64,000 nucleotides of DNA from a virus, in the IMG/VR virus record IMGVR_UViG_3300027759_000070, positions 1 to 64,000 of that record. The stretch is one strand, 5' to 3'. The position numbers were made by a program, and so were the translations under genes. Under the pieces are notes generated by a model, which saw nothing but the letters and a program-made list of their open reading frames with translations, did no database searches and had not been told where the DNA came from. Numbering within the stretch: position 1 is the stretch's first letter; each line of letters starts with the position of its first letter. This document shows positions 14,920 through 23,123 of the stretch, piece after piece.

Positions 14920-15555
14920 ATGAAAAAATATTGGGGGTCGGAGGAAGATTACGAAGATGAACAGTCTAAAGAATTACCATCAGCACAGCCAACATCAGAT
15001 TTATTATTACCTTCTGGTTCTATAAAAGTATTGGATAATACAATACATTTTTATGCAGAAATATCAGGTTCTACTTGTAGTGAATTGAATAGATTGCTTA
15101 GGGAACTAGAAATACGAATGCAACATGCCAAGATTACCATGTGTGATCCTGATTTTGATCCCACAATTCATCTAAGAATTCATAGTTATGGTGGTGATGT
15201 GTTAGCAGGATTAGCTACAGTAGACACTATAAGAAGTATGAAAACTAAAGTTTATACTTATGTCGAAGGCGCAGCAGCAAGCGCAGCAACATTAATTAGT
15301 ATTGCTGGTAAAAAAAGATCTATAGGGAAAAATAGTTTTATGTTAATTCATCAACTAAGTGCTGTTTGTGCAGGTACTTTTGAAAGATTAGAAGACGAAC
15401 AAGAGAACAATAGAAGAATGATGAATACTATTAAATCTCTTTATAAAGAGTATACTAAAATTCCTATGAAGGAATTGGATAATATTTTAAAAAGAGACAT
15501 TTGGTTTGATTCTGCAACATGTTTGAAGTACGGTTTAGTTGATGCTATTGTGTAA
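14920..15555 (+). CDS. clpP: ClpP-like serine protease
   Basis: The protein has 211 residues. The ClpP fold is shown by IHLRIHSYGGDVLAGLA (oxyanion glycine pair), the catalytic Ser121 in EGAAASAATLI, His144 in MLIHQLS, and the end FDSATCLKYGLVDAIV. The N-terminus has an acidic extension of about 30 residues. Phage ClpP proteins may replace or modify host proteolysis, or process phage proteins; the partner ATPase is not in this window. The start is fixed by a TAAATA box 5 nt upstream. Confidence 0.9.
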   Translation: MKKYWGSEEDYEDEQSKELPSAQPTSDLLLPSGSIKVLDNTIHFYAEISGSTCSELNRLLRELEIRMQHAKITMCDPDFDPTIHLRIHSYGGDVLAGLATVDTIRSMKTKVYTYVEGAAASAATLISIAGKKRSIGKNSFMLIHQLSAVCAGTFERLEDEQENNRRMMNTIKSLYKEYTKIPMKELDNILKRDIWFDSATCLKYGLVDAIV

Positions 15556-15562
15556 TTTAAAC

Positions 15563-15591
15563 TTGATATTTTATATAAAATGTGGTAATAT
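15563..15591 (+). promoter_or_regulatory. Host-type promoter (TTGATA / TGTGG-TAATAT)
   Basis: TTGATA 15563-15568, 17-nt spacer ending TGTGG, TAATAT 15586-15591. The -10 ends 6 nt before the ATG at 15598. Confidence 0.75.
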
Positions 15592-15597
15592 GGTGGG

Positions 15598-16431
15598 ATG
15601 ATTTCTGCTAAAATTATTGCCGATTCCGTTTGTAATTTGATCGATGGCAAGCGTATAACATCATTTATTCTGGAGTATCCTAGATTTATTCATGCGGAAT
15701 TAATGACTCACAGAATGTTCAGTAGAAATGCAGCATCTTCTAGAGCTATTCCTATCAATAAGTTTGTAGAAGATGTGTTGTCTAATCCCGCAATGCCGAT
15801 GCATTGGGGTGCAAAGCAAAAGGGAATGCAAGCGGACAATGAGGTTGATGACGAAACAAAGGTAAAAGCGATGCAGATTTGGCACGAAGCTAAAGAGGAT
15901 GCGGTCAAACATGCTAAAAGATTAGATGAATTGGGTTTGCATAAACAAGTTGCAAACAGAATTATGGAGCCGTACTTCCATATTACAACTTTGGTTACTG
16001 CTACTGAATTTAAAAACTTTTTTAAGCTTAGGGCACACAAAGCAGCACAACCAGAAATTAGAGAATTAGCATATAAAATGTTGGAGTTATACGAAATTAA
16101 CGAACCCGAAGAAAAGAATTTTGGTGAGTGGCATATACCTTTTGGTGACCAGTATCTTACTGGTTTATCAATTCAACAAAAATTAAAAATTTCCACCGCA
16201 AGAGCTGCAAGAGTTTCATATAAGAATTTTGAAGGAGAAATTAATTTAGAAAAAGATTATCAATTACACGATCTACTTTTGGCTGAAGGTCATTTCAGCC
16301 CATTTGAACATTCTGCTATTTGTGAAGTTGGTGTACATGACAATTTTGATTGTTGGAAATCGTATAGAAATTTAGTAAAAAGAAATTTAAACGAAGAACA
16401 ATGGAACAAAATAGAACAAGAATCTGTTTAG
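15598..16431 (+). CDS. thyX: FAD-dependent thymidylate synthase
   Basis: The protein has 277 residues and makes dTMP from dUMP with methylene-tetrahydrofolate and NADPH. The ThyX signature is present at 38-49: HRMFSRNAASSR (usual form RHRxxSxxxxSxR, here THR at the start). Further conserved parts are QVANRIMEPYFHITTLVTATEFKNFFKLR and HFSPFEHSA. Length is a little above the usual 220-250 residues. It has its own early-type promoter, with predicted transcription start at the ATG. Confidence 0.95.
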   Translation: MISAKIIADSVCNLIDGKRITSFILEYPRFIHAELMTHRMFSRNAASSRAIPINKFVEDVLSNPAMPMHWGAKQKGMQADNEVDDETKVKAMQIWHEAKEDAVKHAKRLDELGLHKQVANRIMEPYFHITTLVTATEFKNFFKLRAHKAAQPEIRELAYKMLELYEINEPEEKNFGEWHIPFGDQYLTGLSIQQKLKISTARAARVSYKNFEGEINLEKDYQLHDLLLAEGHFSPFEHSAICEVGVHDNFDCWKSYRNLVKRNLNEEQWNKIEQESV

Positions 16432-16625
16432 ATTTTTATACTCAGTATGAACCAGCAATGATTGAGAGGTATAATAATTCATCCCCACTTCTTCAATATG
16501 AATTCGATGTGGAGCTTGGATTAAAATGTATCAATGATTATGAATTACGTGATACCGATATTTTAGAATTTGAAATTATCGATCCAAAGCTTTTCATGTT
16601 AGCACAAATAAAATATGGCTTTTAA
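16401..16625 (+). CDS. Unknown small protein overlapping thyX end
   Basis: The protein has 74 residues from the ATG at 16401, which overlaps thyX by 31 nt; an in-frame ATG at 16458 would remove the overlap. The sequence is acidic (FDVELGLKCINDYELRDTDILEFEIIDP). No family is recognised. Its stop overlaps the start of the next gene, which supports it being translated. Confidence 0.5.
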   Translation: MEQNRTRICLDFYTQYEPAMIERYNNSSPLLQYEFDVELGLKCINDYELRDTDILEFEIIDPKLFMLAQIKYGF

Positions 16626-17334
16626 TAAAATAAAAAATGAAGATTTTGAAAAAATATTATCAATTTTAAAACGATGCGATAAAAATCAAATAGAGATTCT
16701 ATCTAAACATTTAGATTTAAAACCATTTTCGCATCCATTAGAAAAACTAATAAATGTAAAAGCAGAAATTCTTTTAGATTCATTATTAAGATCTTCATAT
16801 ATAACTTTAAATGGTATAAGAGGTATTATAGCAGAATCTACGTTCAATGATATTTTAGTCAAAAATTCTAAAAGGTGGAAAGATATACCAGCAGGTGCTC
16901 AGAATCCTTACGATTTTATACTAGAAGATAATGCAGGTCAAGTTCGAATACAAATAAAACTCCAAAGAAAAGTAGAAAATTTACCTTGGATACGAAAAGA
17001 TGGATGTGCTGTAGTTGAAACAGAAAGAACTAGATCGGGCAAAACAAAAGATGGGGAAAGTTCCAGACCATATCGATACGGAGAATTTGATTTATTGGGA
17101 GTTTGTATGGAACCATCTCATGGTGTATGGGAATCGTTTTTGTTTATACCACAAAAATATTTAGATCCTCATAAAGATGATATCAGATATCTAAACAAAC
17201 TACAATCTGTTCCGTTAAGTCCTAAAAATAATTGGACTGATAATTTGGATGAAGCTGTAGAATTATTTCGAAAAGATCCATCCAAAATTTTTATTGCCCC
17301 AAATAGACCAAAACAATTCGAATTTGCGTTCTAA
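16615..17334 (+). CDS. Restriction-endonuclease-like PD-(D/E)XK protein
   Basis: The protein has 239 residues. The core NPYDFILEDNAGQVRIQIKLQRK (Asp, about 12 residues, then Q-I-K) matches the D...(D/E/Q)xK active site of PD-(D/E)XK nucleases, preceded by a helix with Glu (RGIIAESTFNDILV). The part after it, with GESSRPYRYGEFDLLGVCMEP and FLFIPQKYL, is typical of type II restriction-enzyme-like proteins. No methyltransferase partner is seen nearby, so host DNA degradation or competitor exclusion is more likely than a restriction-modification pair. It ends in a convergent overlap with the baseplate gene. Confidence 0.65.
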   Translation: MAFNKIKNEDFEKILSILKRCDKNQIEILSKHLDLKPFSHPLEKLINVKAEILLDSLLRSSYITLNGIRGIIAESTFNDILVKNSKRWKDIPAGAQNPYDFILEDNAGQVRIQIKLQRKVENLPWIRKDGCAVVETERTRSGKTKDGESSRPYRYGEFDLLGVCMEPSHGVWESFLFIPQKYLDPHKDDIRYLNKLQSVPLSPKNNWTDNLDEAVELFRKDPSKIFIAPNRPKQFEFAF

Positions 17335-18401
17335 ACACCCGGTGTCTTATATCCATGCTGAATTTTGCCCGCTGTACCTATACTACCAGAATTCAACCCA
17401 GCAGCCTTTGCTCTCATCTGTTCGTTGCCTGTGGTGAAACTTAAAGGTATATTATTGAATGGGTGTTCGTGGGGGTATACAAATACGGAATAAGTTGGAT
17501 TTGCTTTTGATCCTCCATTTCCTGCGGTTGATGCCAAATTTGTTCCTCCTTCTGATAGTGTTAATACTGGAACTTTTTCTGGTAAACTCCAAGGGAGTTT
17601 AACCAAATATGCGTTACCTACGACATACAAAAAATCATATAATTTTTTAACATAACTTAAATCAGCATATGCTATAACACTAGTTCCTCCCGCACCTTTC
17701 TCAGATCCTGTTGGTCCAGAACCTGTCATAAACTGACCAAAACTTCCCATACCTCCACCTGTATATTGAACTTCTGCTGGACATGTGACATGGTGTAGAT
17801 ACACTTCACCATCTATGAATGCACATCCATTTATTATAGCATTTTTAGATACTCCTAAATTTGAATTTACCACAACTTGATTTGGGCACTCCAAATTCAT
17901 TGAATCAGATTTTAAAGAAATATTAGATCCTGCTCTGATATTAACATTATTAGAAGATGAGACATTCATCTCTTGTGCTGCTGCAATTACAGATCTAGCA
18001 CCCGCAGTAACATTCATGTTACCACCAGTGGACATACTTAGCCCACCATTACCAACAGTTAAGTCATATTTGTTAGTGACGTTTACGGAATATGTCCCAC
18101 AAGGAAAACGAGAATTTTCTACAGTCTCTATATAAGGAACTGTTTCGTTTTTGACGAAAGAACCCTTTCCTTCAATTGTTACTGCTTTGGGTCTAAACTC
18201 TCCAGAAGTATCAACTCTGTGTGCCGCAAAACTATTGACTACTGATCCGATAGTTTCGTGTCTATCTTTTTCGTAGGAAATAATTTGGTTACCCCCAGCT
18301 TTAATAGATTGCTCGATTGGTATCAAATCCTCTGCTACCTTCTTGAGAATATCACCTTGGTTGCCTTTATCAACCTTTTGTGTGTTTTTTACTGCTGGCA
18401 T
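17331..18401 (-). CDS. Baseplate spike beta-helix protein (gp5 C-terminal-like)
   Basis: The protein has 356 residues. Residues 115-200 are repeats of short strands with regular Val, Asn and Ser positions (LTVGNGGLSMSTGGNMNVTAG, then NNVNIRAGSNISLKSDSMNLE), the pattern of the T4 gp5/VgrG needle. A Gly-rich loop follows and a C-terminal part has PHEHPF, a His-rich site that could hold a metal ion as in spike tips. It lies just downstream of the gp5-like gene, so the spike seems to be built from two proteins. The late promoter is at 18407-18412. Confidence 0.7.
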   Translation of the reverse strand: MPAVKNTQKVDKGNQGDILKKVAEDLIPIEQSIKAGGNQIISYEKDRHETIGSVVNSFAAHRVDTSGEFRPKAVTIEGKGSFVKNETVPYIETVENSRFPCGTYSVNVTNKYDLTVGNGGLSMSTGGNMNVTAGARSVIAAAQEMNVSSSNNVNIRAGSNISLKSDSMNLECPNQVVVNSNLGVSKNAIINGCAFIDGEVYLHHVTCPAEVQYTGGGMGSFGQFMTGSGPTGSEKGAGGTSVIAYADLSYVKKLYDFLYVVGNAYLVKLPWSLPEKVPVLTLSEGGTNLASTAGNGGSKANPTYSVFVYPHEHPFNNIPLSFTTGNEQMRAKAAGLNSGSIGTAGKIQHGYKTPGV

Positions 18402-18406
18402 ATTTA

Positions 18407-18412
18407 TATTTA
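18407..18412 (-). promoter_or_regulatory. Late promoter box TAAATA
   Basis: The box ends 5 nt before the ATG at 18401. Confidence 0.7.
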
Positions 18413-18419
18413 TCAGTAA

Positions 18420-19646
18420 TTATGAAGCTGCAACTCCTAATTCGGTATGTTGTACTTTTTTTGCATATGATGTTGGATTCATACCTTTTAACCAGCTAGG
18501 CCAACTTTTAACTAAAGTTAATTTAGTTGGATGACTAAAATTATTATTTGGTCCACCCTTAGAAGCTCCATCTTTTGATGGATCTTCTATTGTTCTTTCC
18601 TTTTGCGAAAATTGTGCAGCATGAGCAAAAGCTGGTTTTGCAGTATTTACCCAATCATCATAATAAGTTTTATTATCAGGATCACCATAAGTAACGTAAT
18701 GATCTCCTCTATATGATTCGTGATTATCACCTAATACTGTTAACCCTCTATCGCCTTTTACTGTATGATGTTCTTCTTGATTCACGACAATAACTTTATT
18801 TTCAACAGCAACTTCGACAGTTACATGATTTCCTATTTCGTAGTGTGATCCGCTATAATGTGATAACTTTATTTTCTCGAAATCATCAGTTTCTATAAAC
18901 TCTAACGATCCAGCTTTAGAGTTAAATGTTGTTTGACCAGAGAAAAAATAAGGTTCACCATCAGGCATTGATTCGGCTCCAGCAGGATAATGTAAACTAG
19001 GATTACTACCTTGTGGATTTGTTACGCTATTCCAATCTTGTTTATCAAAAACATAACCCATATAAACAGGTCTGTCCAGACTCCCATTTTCAAAAAATAC
19101 CCAAACATGTGCTCCGACACGAGGAACCGAAAACATTCCCTTTGCAGCATTGTTTATTGGGGTTGGTGCTATAGATTCATTATAAACATCACACATTCCA
19201 GTTTTATACCCTTCACCAAATCCACCTGGTGTTGCATTTGTTGATAATGCTGCTTTAGGTGAAACGGATTCACCAGATGGTGTGATACTTTGTTCTCCTA
19301 ATGGTTCTCTTAATACTCCCCTGTGACCCTCCCCAACGGTAGCCACACTATTCTTTGCATCATAAACTCCAGCAGAACCACCACCAATTAATGGTGATGC
19401 TTGTTCTGCCCACATTAAAACTTCATTGAATTTTTTTGTATTTTCTTTATTATAAAATGAACATATGTTATCACCACCCAAAAATCTGGCTTGGTGAACA
19501 TCTGGTGGAAGTCCAGATTCTCTAGCTAAATGAGCAGTAAATTCTGGTATAGTAATTTTTACTCTACCTCTTCTTTCTGGGTCATTGTTTTGTGTTACAA
19601 TACCCCTAAAGAATCCATAATGTTTTTCGTCTAAAGGATTTGCCAT
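18420..19646 (-). CDS. gp5-like baseplate hub/spike protein without lysozyme domain
   Basis: The protein has 408 residues. The N-terminal OB fold is shown by FFRGIVTQNNDPERRGRVKITIPEF and, near 175-200, FSVPRVGAHVWVFFENGSLDRPVYMGYVF, as in T4 gp5 and VgrG. No lysozyme domain is present between OB fold and shaft; T4 gp5 has one. Residues 255-345 contain strand repeats (HYEIGNHVTVEVAVENKV) like the gp5 shaft. It acts in the tail tip that pierces the outer membrane. It follows the gene at 20232 by 1 nt and has no own late box, so it is co-transcribed. Confidence 0.85.
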   Translation of the reverse strand: MANPLDEKHYGFFRGIVTQNNDPERRGRVKITIPEFTAHLARESGLPPDVHQARFLGGDNICSFYNKENTKKFNEVLMWAEQASPLIGGGSAGVYDAKNSVATVGEGHRGVLREPLGEQSITPSGESVSPKAALSTNATPGGFGEGYKTGMCDVYNESIAPTPINNAAKGMFSVPRVGAHVWVFFENGSLDRPVYMGYVFDKQDWNSVTNPQGSNPSLHYPAGAESMPDGEPYFFSGQTTFNSKAGSLEFIETDDFEKIKLSHYSGSHYEIGNHVTVEVAVENKVIVVNQEEHHTVKGDRGLTVLGDNHESYRGDHYVTYGDPDNKTYYDDWVNTAKPAFAHAAQFSQKERTIEDPSKDGASKGGPNNNFSHPTKLTLVKSWPSWLKGMNPTSYAKKVQHTELGVAAS

Positions 19647-19647
19647 A

Positions 19648-20232
19648 TTATGTTAAAAATTTAGTTTGCATATTTGCTTTTTCAAGAAATTTGGTATTTC
19701 TATTTACAAAGTTATCTATCGTACCATTTGCTTTAAATGCTTCTTTCGAGACTTCGTTTGCAATTCTTCCGACATGTTTATCAACCTCCATAGTAATTTT
19801 GTTTGTTATTTTATTCATTGCTGACTGAGCTAAACAATTTGTCATCTGAGCAGCAAAGGATGCACAACTTTGCCTACTCTGAAAGTATATGTTTAAGTTT
19901 GTAGACTTTTCTGTTAAACCTTGTATTTCTACTAATATGCCTGTTAATTCATTTATAATGGATGTTATTTTCATCAATGGAGATAACACCGATCCAATAA
20001 TTTGATTGACTCTTGCATTGATTATACCAGTAACAGATGCAGTAATGGAAGCCATTAACCCAGCGGCCATACCAGCAATTTGTTGAAGTAACGCCGCAGG
20101 ATTCATTGCAAATCCAAATATTGTATCTTTTAAACACAATAAGCCGTTAGATGCTGACATTATCCCGTCAACTGTTTTATTAACTGAACTTAGAATTTTA
20201 GAACTGCCTGATACATTAAGTGAAAATCCCAT
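19648..20232 (-). CDS. Probable baseplate or tail-tip protein
   Basis: The protein has 194 residues. The start MGFSLNVSGSS at 20232 is set by the exact T4-type TATAAATA box 5 nt upstream. A long, weakly hydrophobic helical region (35-100, AMNPAALLQQIAGMAAGLMASITAS) is followed by a charged helical end. It is not recognised as a T4 family. Its position before the gp5-like gene suggests a tail-tip role. Confidence 0.55.
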   Translation of the reverse strand: MGFSLNVSGSSKILSSVNKTVDGIMSASNGLLCLKDTIFGFAMNPAALLQQIAGMAAGLMASITASVTGIINARVNQIIGSVLSPLMKITSIINELTGILVEIQGLTEKSTNLNIYFQSRQSCASFAAQMTNCLAQSAMNKITNKITMEVDKHVGRIANEVSKEAFKANGTIDNFVNRNTKFLEKANMQTKFLT

Positions 20233-20237
20233 AAAAA

Positions 20238-20245
20238 TATTTATA
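20238..20245 (-). promoter_or_regulatory. Late promoter, exact TATAAATA
   Basis: An exact match to the T4 late consensus, ending 5 nt before the ATG at 20232. Confidence 0.8.
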
Positions 20246-20255
20246 GCTAAAAACA

Positions 20256-20285
20256 AAAAACCCCACTATTTCTAGTGGGGTTTTT
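20256..20285 (-). terminator. Intrinsic terminator after the 20300-20701 gene
   Basis: A 13-bp stem (20256-20268 with 20273-20285) contains CCCCACTA/TAGTGGGG and, on the minus strand, a GAAA tetraloop, followed by TTTTTTG. Confidence 0.9.
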
Positions 20286-20299
20286 AAAGAACTTATATA

Positions 20300-20701
20300 C
20301 TAGATTTCGACTGCAAAGTGTCTTCTTTCTTCTGGTCCTCTATCATCAAAAGTGATAGCAGCAGTTAAAGACTGAACTGGGCTTGCAGTTAGAACCGTAA
20401 ACTTTAATGTTGAATTATCTGTAAAATATAATGCAAAAGTTTGATTATTATATTTTGGATCTACTTTCATAGCAAATCCGTTTGCACCAGTAATAACAGT
20501 CAATGTAGTTGTTGCTGTTGAAGTACCAGAAACACCATTAAACAATATACCAGCTACTGATTTTGTGGTGGGATTGGTATATCTAACAGCAGAAAGACCT
20601 GTCAATAAAACAACAGAATTATCATAAGCAGATAAACTAACTCCTAGTTTTTGTGGGTATTCCAAGGTTGGGTCAGTTACATAATAATCGAAATTTGCCA
20701 T
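20300..20701 (-). CDS. Small virion protein, probable decoration or fibre unit
   Basis: The protein has 133 residues, rich in Thr, Ser, Val and Asn with regular strands (TATTTLTVITGANGFAMKVDP, NQTFALYFTDNSTLKFTVL). This all-beta composition is usual for head decoration or appendage proteins. The monocistronic unit, with a late promoter 5 nt before the ATG and a strong terminator right after, suggests high late expression. The family is unknown. Confidence 0.6.
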   Translation of the reverse strand: MANFDYYVTDPTLEYPQKLGVSLSAYDNSVVLLTGLSAVRYTNPTTKSVAGILFNGVSGTSTATTTLTVITGANGFAMKVDPKYNNQTFALYFTDNSTLKFTVLTASPVQSLTAAITFDDRGPEERRHFAVEI

Positions 20702-20705
20702 AATA

Positions 20706-21575
20706 TTATTTACTCTTTTCTTGTCTATTTAATTGTCTTTTTTTTAAATTTTGTACTAATGTAAAAAGTTTTTGTTTAAATTGTTTCCAATATCTATTTG
20801 ATTTTTTGATATTTACAGAAGAATTATCAGGAGAATATGCTATAACTCTAAGAAAATCAACTTTCAATAAAAACATTTCTCGCAAATAACTCATATGTAT
20901 CTCTTGCTCTTCGTCTGGTAAATGCATTAGATACCTTATATAAAACGCATTAAAGAATTTATTTGTTTTTGATTTTGGAAATTTTAAAACGGAGTCTAGT
21001 ATGTATAAAACTTTTGATTTATCTACATCCTTTCTTTCATAAAATCTAGTTATTATATAACCTAATTGTGATGCATTAGCTTCGAATTCTGCTGGTTCTG
21101 TATAATATATAAACCATTCTTCTGGTGTTAATTGTTCTCCTCCTGTTATTTTTGTTGTAACTCCATAATATCCAGCAGATGCTTTTTTGTATTGTTGTAT
21201 GGCATGTATTATTTCATGAGCCAAAATGGATAAAATTGTTTCTAAATTTTCAAACACAGTATCAAATGCTATTACAACATGTTCATAATTATGTTCATCT
21301 TCTTCTATATAAGATCCTCCACTACCAGTTTCTTTAATAAAAACTGGTATTTCTTTATTAAGCTGTTTACCTAAATGTATGTATCCTATATGGAGTGATT
21401 TATGTTTGGTTCTGTTTATCATCTTTTTAACATTTTTCTTTGTTTCGTCTAATGTTAAATTTGATAATTTGCCTCTTCTTGATATATTATTATTAATAAA
21501 TGAAGTAATCAATTTTTTTAATTGATTTTTAATATCATATGTTAATGGGGTGAATCTAGATTCGCTAATTAGCAT
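20706..21575 (-). CDS. HExxH zinc metalloprotease-like protein
   Basis: The protein has 289 residues. H-E-I-I-H in LETILSILAHEIIHAIQQ is a zincin site, and EPAEFEANASQLGY about 50 residues later supplies a Glu that could be the third ligand (gluzincin style). The ATG at 21575 begins MLISESRF, where ISE may be a prohead-protease site. Basic helical ends surround the core. The substrate is unknown; a virion-associated role in entry or cell-wall work is possible. It shares a palindromic promoter with the divergent gene at 21586. Confidence 0.65.
   Translation of the reverse strand: MLISESRFTPLTYDIKNQLKKLITSFINNNISRRGKLSNLTLDETKKNVKKMINRTKHKSLHIGYIHLGKQLNKEIPVFIKETGSGGSYIEEDEHNYEHVVIAFDTVFENLETILSILAHEIIHAIQQYKKASAGYYGVTTKITGGEQLTPEEWFIYYTEPAEFEANASQLGYIITRFYERKDVDKSKVLYILDSVLKFPKSKTNKFFNAFYIRYLMHLPDEEQEIHMSYLREMFLLKVDFLRVIAYSPDNSSVNIKKSNRYWKQFKQKLFTLVQNLKKRQLNRQEKSK
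20707..20712 (-). promoter_or_regulatory. Late promoter box TAAATA
   Basis: The box ends 5 nt before the ATG at 20701. Confidence 0.7.
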
Positions 21576-21588
21576 AAATATATTTATG
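21573..21588. promoter_or_regulatory. 16-bp palindrome holding two start codons and two late promoters
   Basis: CATAAATATATTTATG is a perfect palindrome. CAT at 21573-21575 is the reverse ATG of the metalloprotease and ATG at 21586-21588 starts the basic-protein gene. Each strand has TAAATA 5 nt before its own ATG, and each box overlaps the other gene's start codon. Confidence 0.8.
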
Positions 21589-21864
21589 AACTTCGAACAA
21601 CTAATCGATATGCTTTTGATAATGGAAGAAAAATGCACCAAAGTTACACAAAAAGCTCATTCCTCAAGGAAAGGAAAAAAGTGGATGAAGTGTGCAAAAC
21701 AATCAGACGGAAGCATTAAGCGTATACACTGGGGTCAAGCAGGAGTAAGAGTTACTGGGAAATCTGGTAATACAAAACGTAAAAAATCGTTTAAAGCTAG
21801 ACATGGGTGTTCACACGCAAAAGCTGGTACTCCAAAAGCACAAGCATGTAAAGATTGGGCGTAA
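21586..21864 (+). CDS. Small basic protein, DUF5872-like, with processing leader
   Basis: The protein has 92 residues and begins MNFEQLIDMLLIMEEKCTK with IME at 12-14, a possible cleavage site. The rest is strongly basic with spaced Cys and His (KKWMKCAKQSDGSIKRIHWGQ, SGNTKRKKSFKARHGCSHAK, ACKDWA), as in the short DUF5872-type phage proteins. It would suit a DNA-binding internal head protein. The start lies inside the palindromic promoter. Confidence 0.7.
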   Translation: MNFEQLIDMLLIMEEKCTKVTQKAHSSRKGKKWMKCAKQSDGSIKRIHWGQAGVRVTGKSGNTKRKKSFKARHGCSHAKAGTPKAQACKDWA

Positions 21865-21866
21865 TA

Positions 21867-22214
21867 TTATATTATAGCTCTTGCTCTTTTAATTGATTCT
21901 AATTTTAATTTTGCATCGGCTTCGACATTAGGGTTAAATGATTTCCAATCACCAAAATGACCAATCTTCAAGTGACAACCAGCATCACCTTTTTCTTCGC
22001 ATAATGTAATTAGATTGCTTTGTTCTAGTTCCAATTCTGGATGTAAATGAAATGGTTGTTTGTGGTGTACTTGTAAATTCTTAGTATTACCACAAGCAAC
22101 ACAAGCTGGTTCCAGCTTTAAATGATTCTTTCTAGTAGTTTCCCAATGAGGTGATCTTAATGATAACGGTTTACCTTGTATCTTTTCTTTAATAGCGTTT
22201 AAAAGTCTTGTCAT
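21867..22214 (-). CDS. HNH endonuclease
   Basis: The protein has 115 residues. CVACGNTKNLQVHHKQPFHLHPELELEQSNLITLC is the HNH beta-beta-alpha metal fold with a CxxC zinc site, and GCHLKIGH completes the second zinc half. The ATG at 22214 (MTRLLNAIKEK) is chosen because TAAATA ends 5 nt before it. It sits with a GIY-YIG gene just downstream of the major capsid gene, so it is likely a free-standing homing endonuclease. Confidence 0.85.
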   Translation of the reverse strand: MTRLLNAIKEKIQGKPLSLRSPHWETTRKNHLKLEPACVACGNTKNLQVHHKQPFHLHPELELEQSNLITLCEEKGDAGCHLKIGHFGDWKSFNPNVEADAKLKLESIKRARAII

Positions 22215-22218
22215 ATTA

Positions 22219-23010
22219 TTATTTAACATAATCTATTCTTTCTATTAATTTTAGTATACATCCAGTTTCAAAATTATGTTTAGTCATATTGGTTCTTCTT
22301 TTAATTTTAATTGTTTCTGATTTATTCAATTTTGTAAAAACGCTTCCTTCCATTTGCATTTCATTCACAAAATTAGAATAATTATGGATGAATTCTTTGA
22401 TATCCCCATTTGGGTAGATTACATTATATCTAAGTTTATAATGACCATACTCTTTTAATCTTTTAACAGAAGCTTTCTGCGCTTCTGTTAAACCATAAGT
22501 TTTTATATAATTCTTTAATCTTATAGAAGTTTTTTTTGAATTTTCTTGATGTTTTTTTCTATAGTTTTCGTCGTTTTTATATTTTTGTTTAAGCTTTAAA
22601 GAACATTTAACTCTTCCTTGTATTTGTGAATTGCTATGCCCGTTTTTATATTGTTTTAATTTTCCTATTGATATTCTTTTAGAAACTTCCTTTCTATAAT
22701 CTTGGTTACAATAGTGTAATAGATTTCCCCCAGTACCTCCAATATGGATATTATAGCAATTACTACCGTATTTATATTTTAGTTTTTGTATTAGCTTTTT
22801 TTCTAATTTATCTAATTTTTCTTTTGAATCTATTTTTAGTTTCAACCATCTTCTTGAGAAATTCTCTTTTCCATATTTTTTAACAGCTTTTAAAAAAATA
22901 GTTGGTCCAGATCCGATATAATTATCTGTTTTATATCCAATGTGTTGACCTCCATAAACTTTTCCATTTAGATTATTAATGGTTATATATAATAAAAATT
23001 CTTTATTCAT
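22219..23010 (-). CDS. GIY-YIG homing endonuclease
   Basis: The protein has 263 residues. The N-terminus has the GIY-YIG core in divergent form: FLLYITINNLNGKVYGGQH, then YIGSG, then KKYGKENFSRRWL and CYNIHIGGTGG. The middle is a Lys-rich DNA-binding region (NUMOD3-like repeats). The C-terminal HNFETGCILKLIE resembles the end of the gene at 30079-30906 (HQFKTGDILELKYI), so the two enzymes are related. It lies directly downstream of gp23, a typical homing-gene location in T4-like phages. The late box is at 23017-23022. Confidence 0.85.
   Translation of the reverse strand: MNKEFLLYITINNLNGKVYGGQHIGYKTDNYIGSGPTIFLKAVKKYGKENFSRRWLKLKIDSKEKLDKLEKKLIQKLKYKYGSNCYNIHIGGTGGNLLHYCNQDYRKEVSKRISIGKLKQYKNGHSNSQIQGRVKCSLKLKQKYKNDENYRKKHQENSKKTSIRLKNYIKTYGLTEAQKASVKRLKEYGHYKLRYNVIYPNGDIKEFIHNYSNFVNEMQMEGSVFTKLNKSETIKIKRRTNMTKHNFETGCILKLIERIDYVK
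22220..22225 (-). promoter_or_regulatory. Late promoter box TAAATA
   Basis: The box ends 5 nt before the ATG at 22214. Confidence 0.65.
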
Positions 23011-23016
23011 TATTAT

Positions 23017-23022
23017 TATTTA
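23017..23022 (-). promoter_or_regulatory. Late promoter box TAAATA
   Basis: The box ends 6 nt before the ATG at 23010. Confidence 0.6.
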
Positions 23023-23066
23023 TTATCGAGAACAGGAAATCAATCAGGTTATATAATTTAAACAAA

Positions 23067-23096
23067 AAAGAACCACAGATTTCTCTGTGGTTCTTT
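23067..23096 (-). terminator. Intrinsic terminator of the major capsid gene
   Basis: A 13-bp stem (23067-23079 with 23084-23096) contains AACCACAGA/TCTGTGGTT and, on the minus strand, a GAAA tetraloop, followed by a U tract. It lies 28 nt after the gp23 stop. Confidence 0.9.
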
Positions 23097-23123
23097 ACAA
23101 CTGTTTTTATTTTTAGTTTAAAA

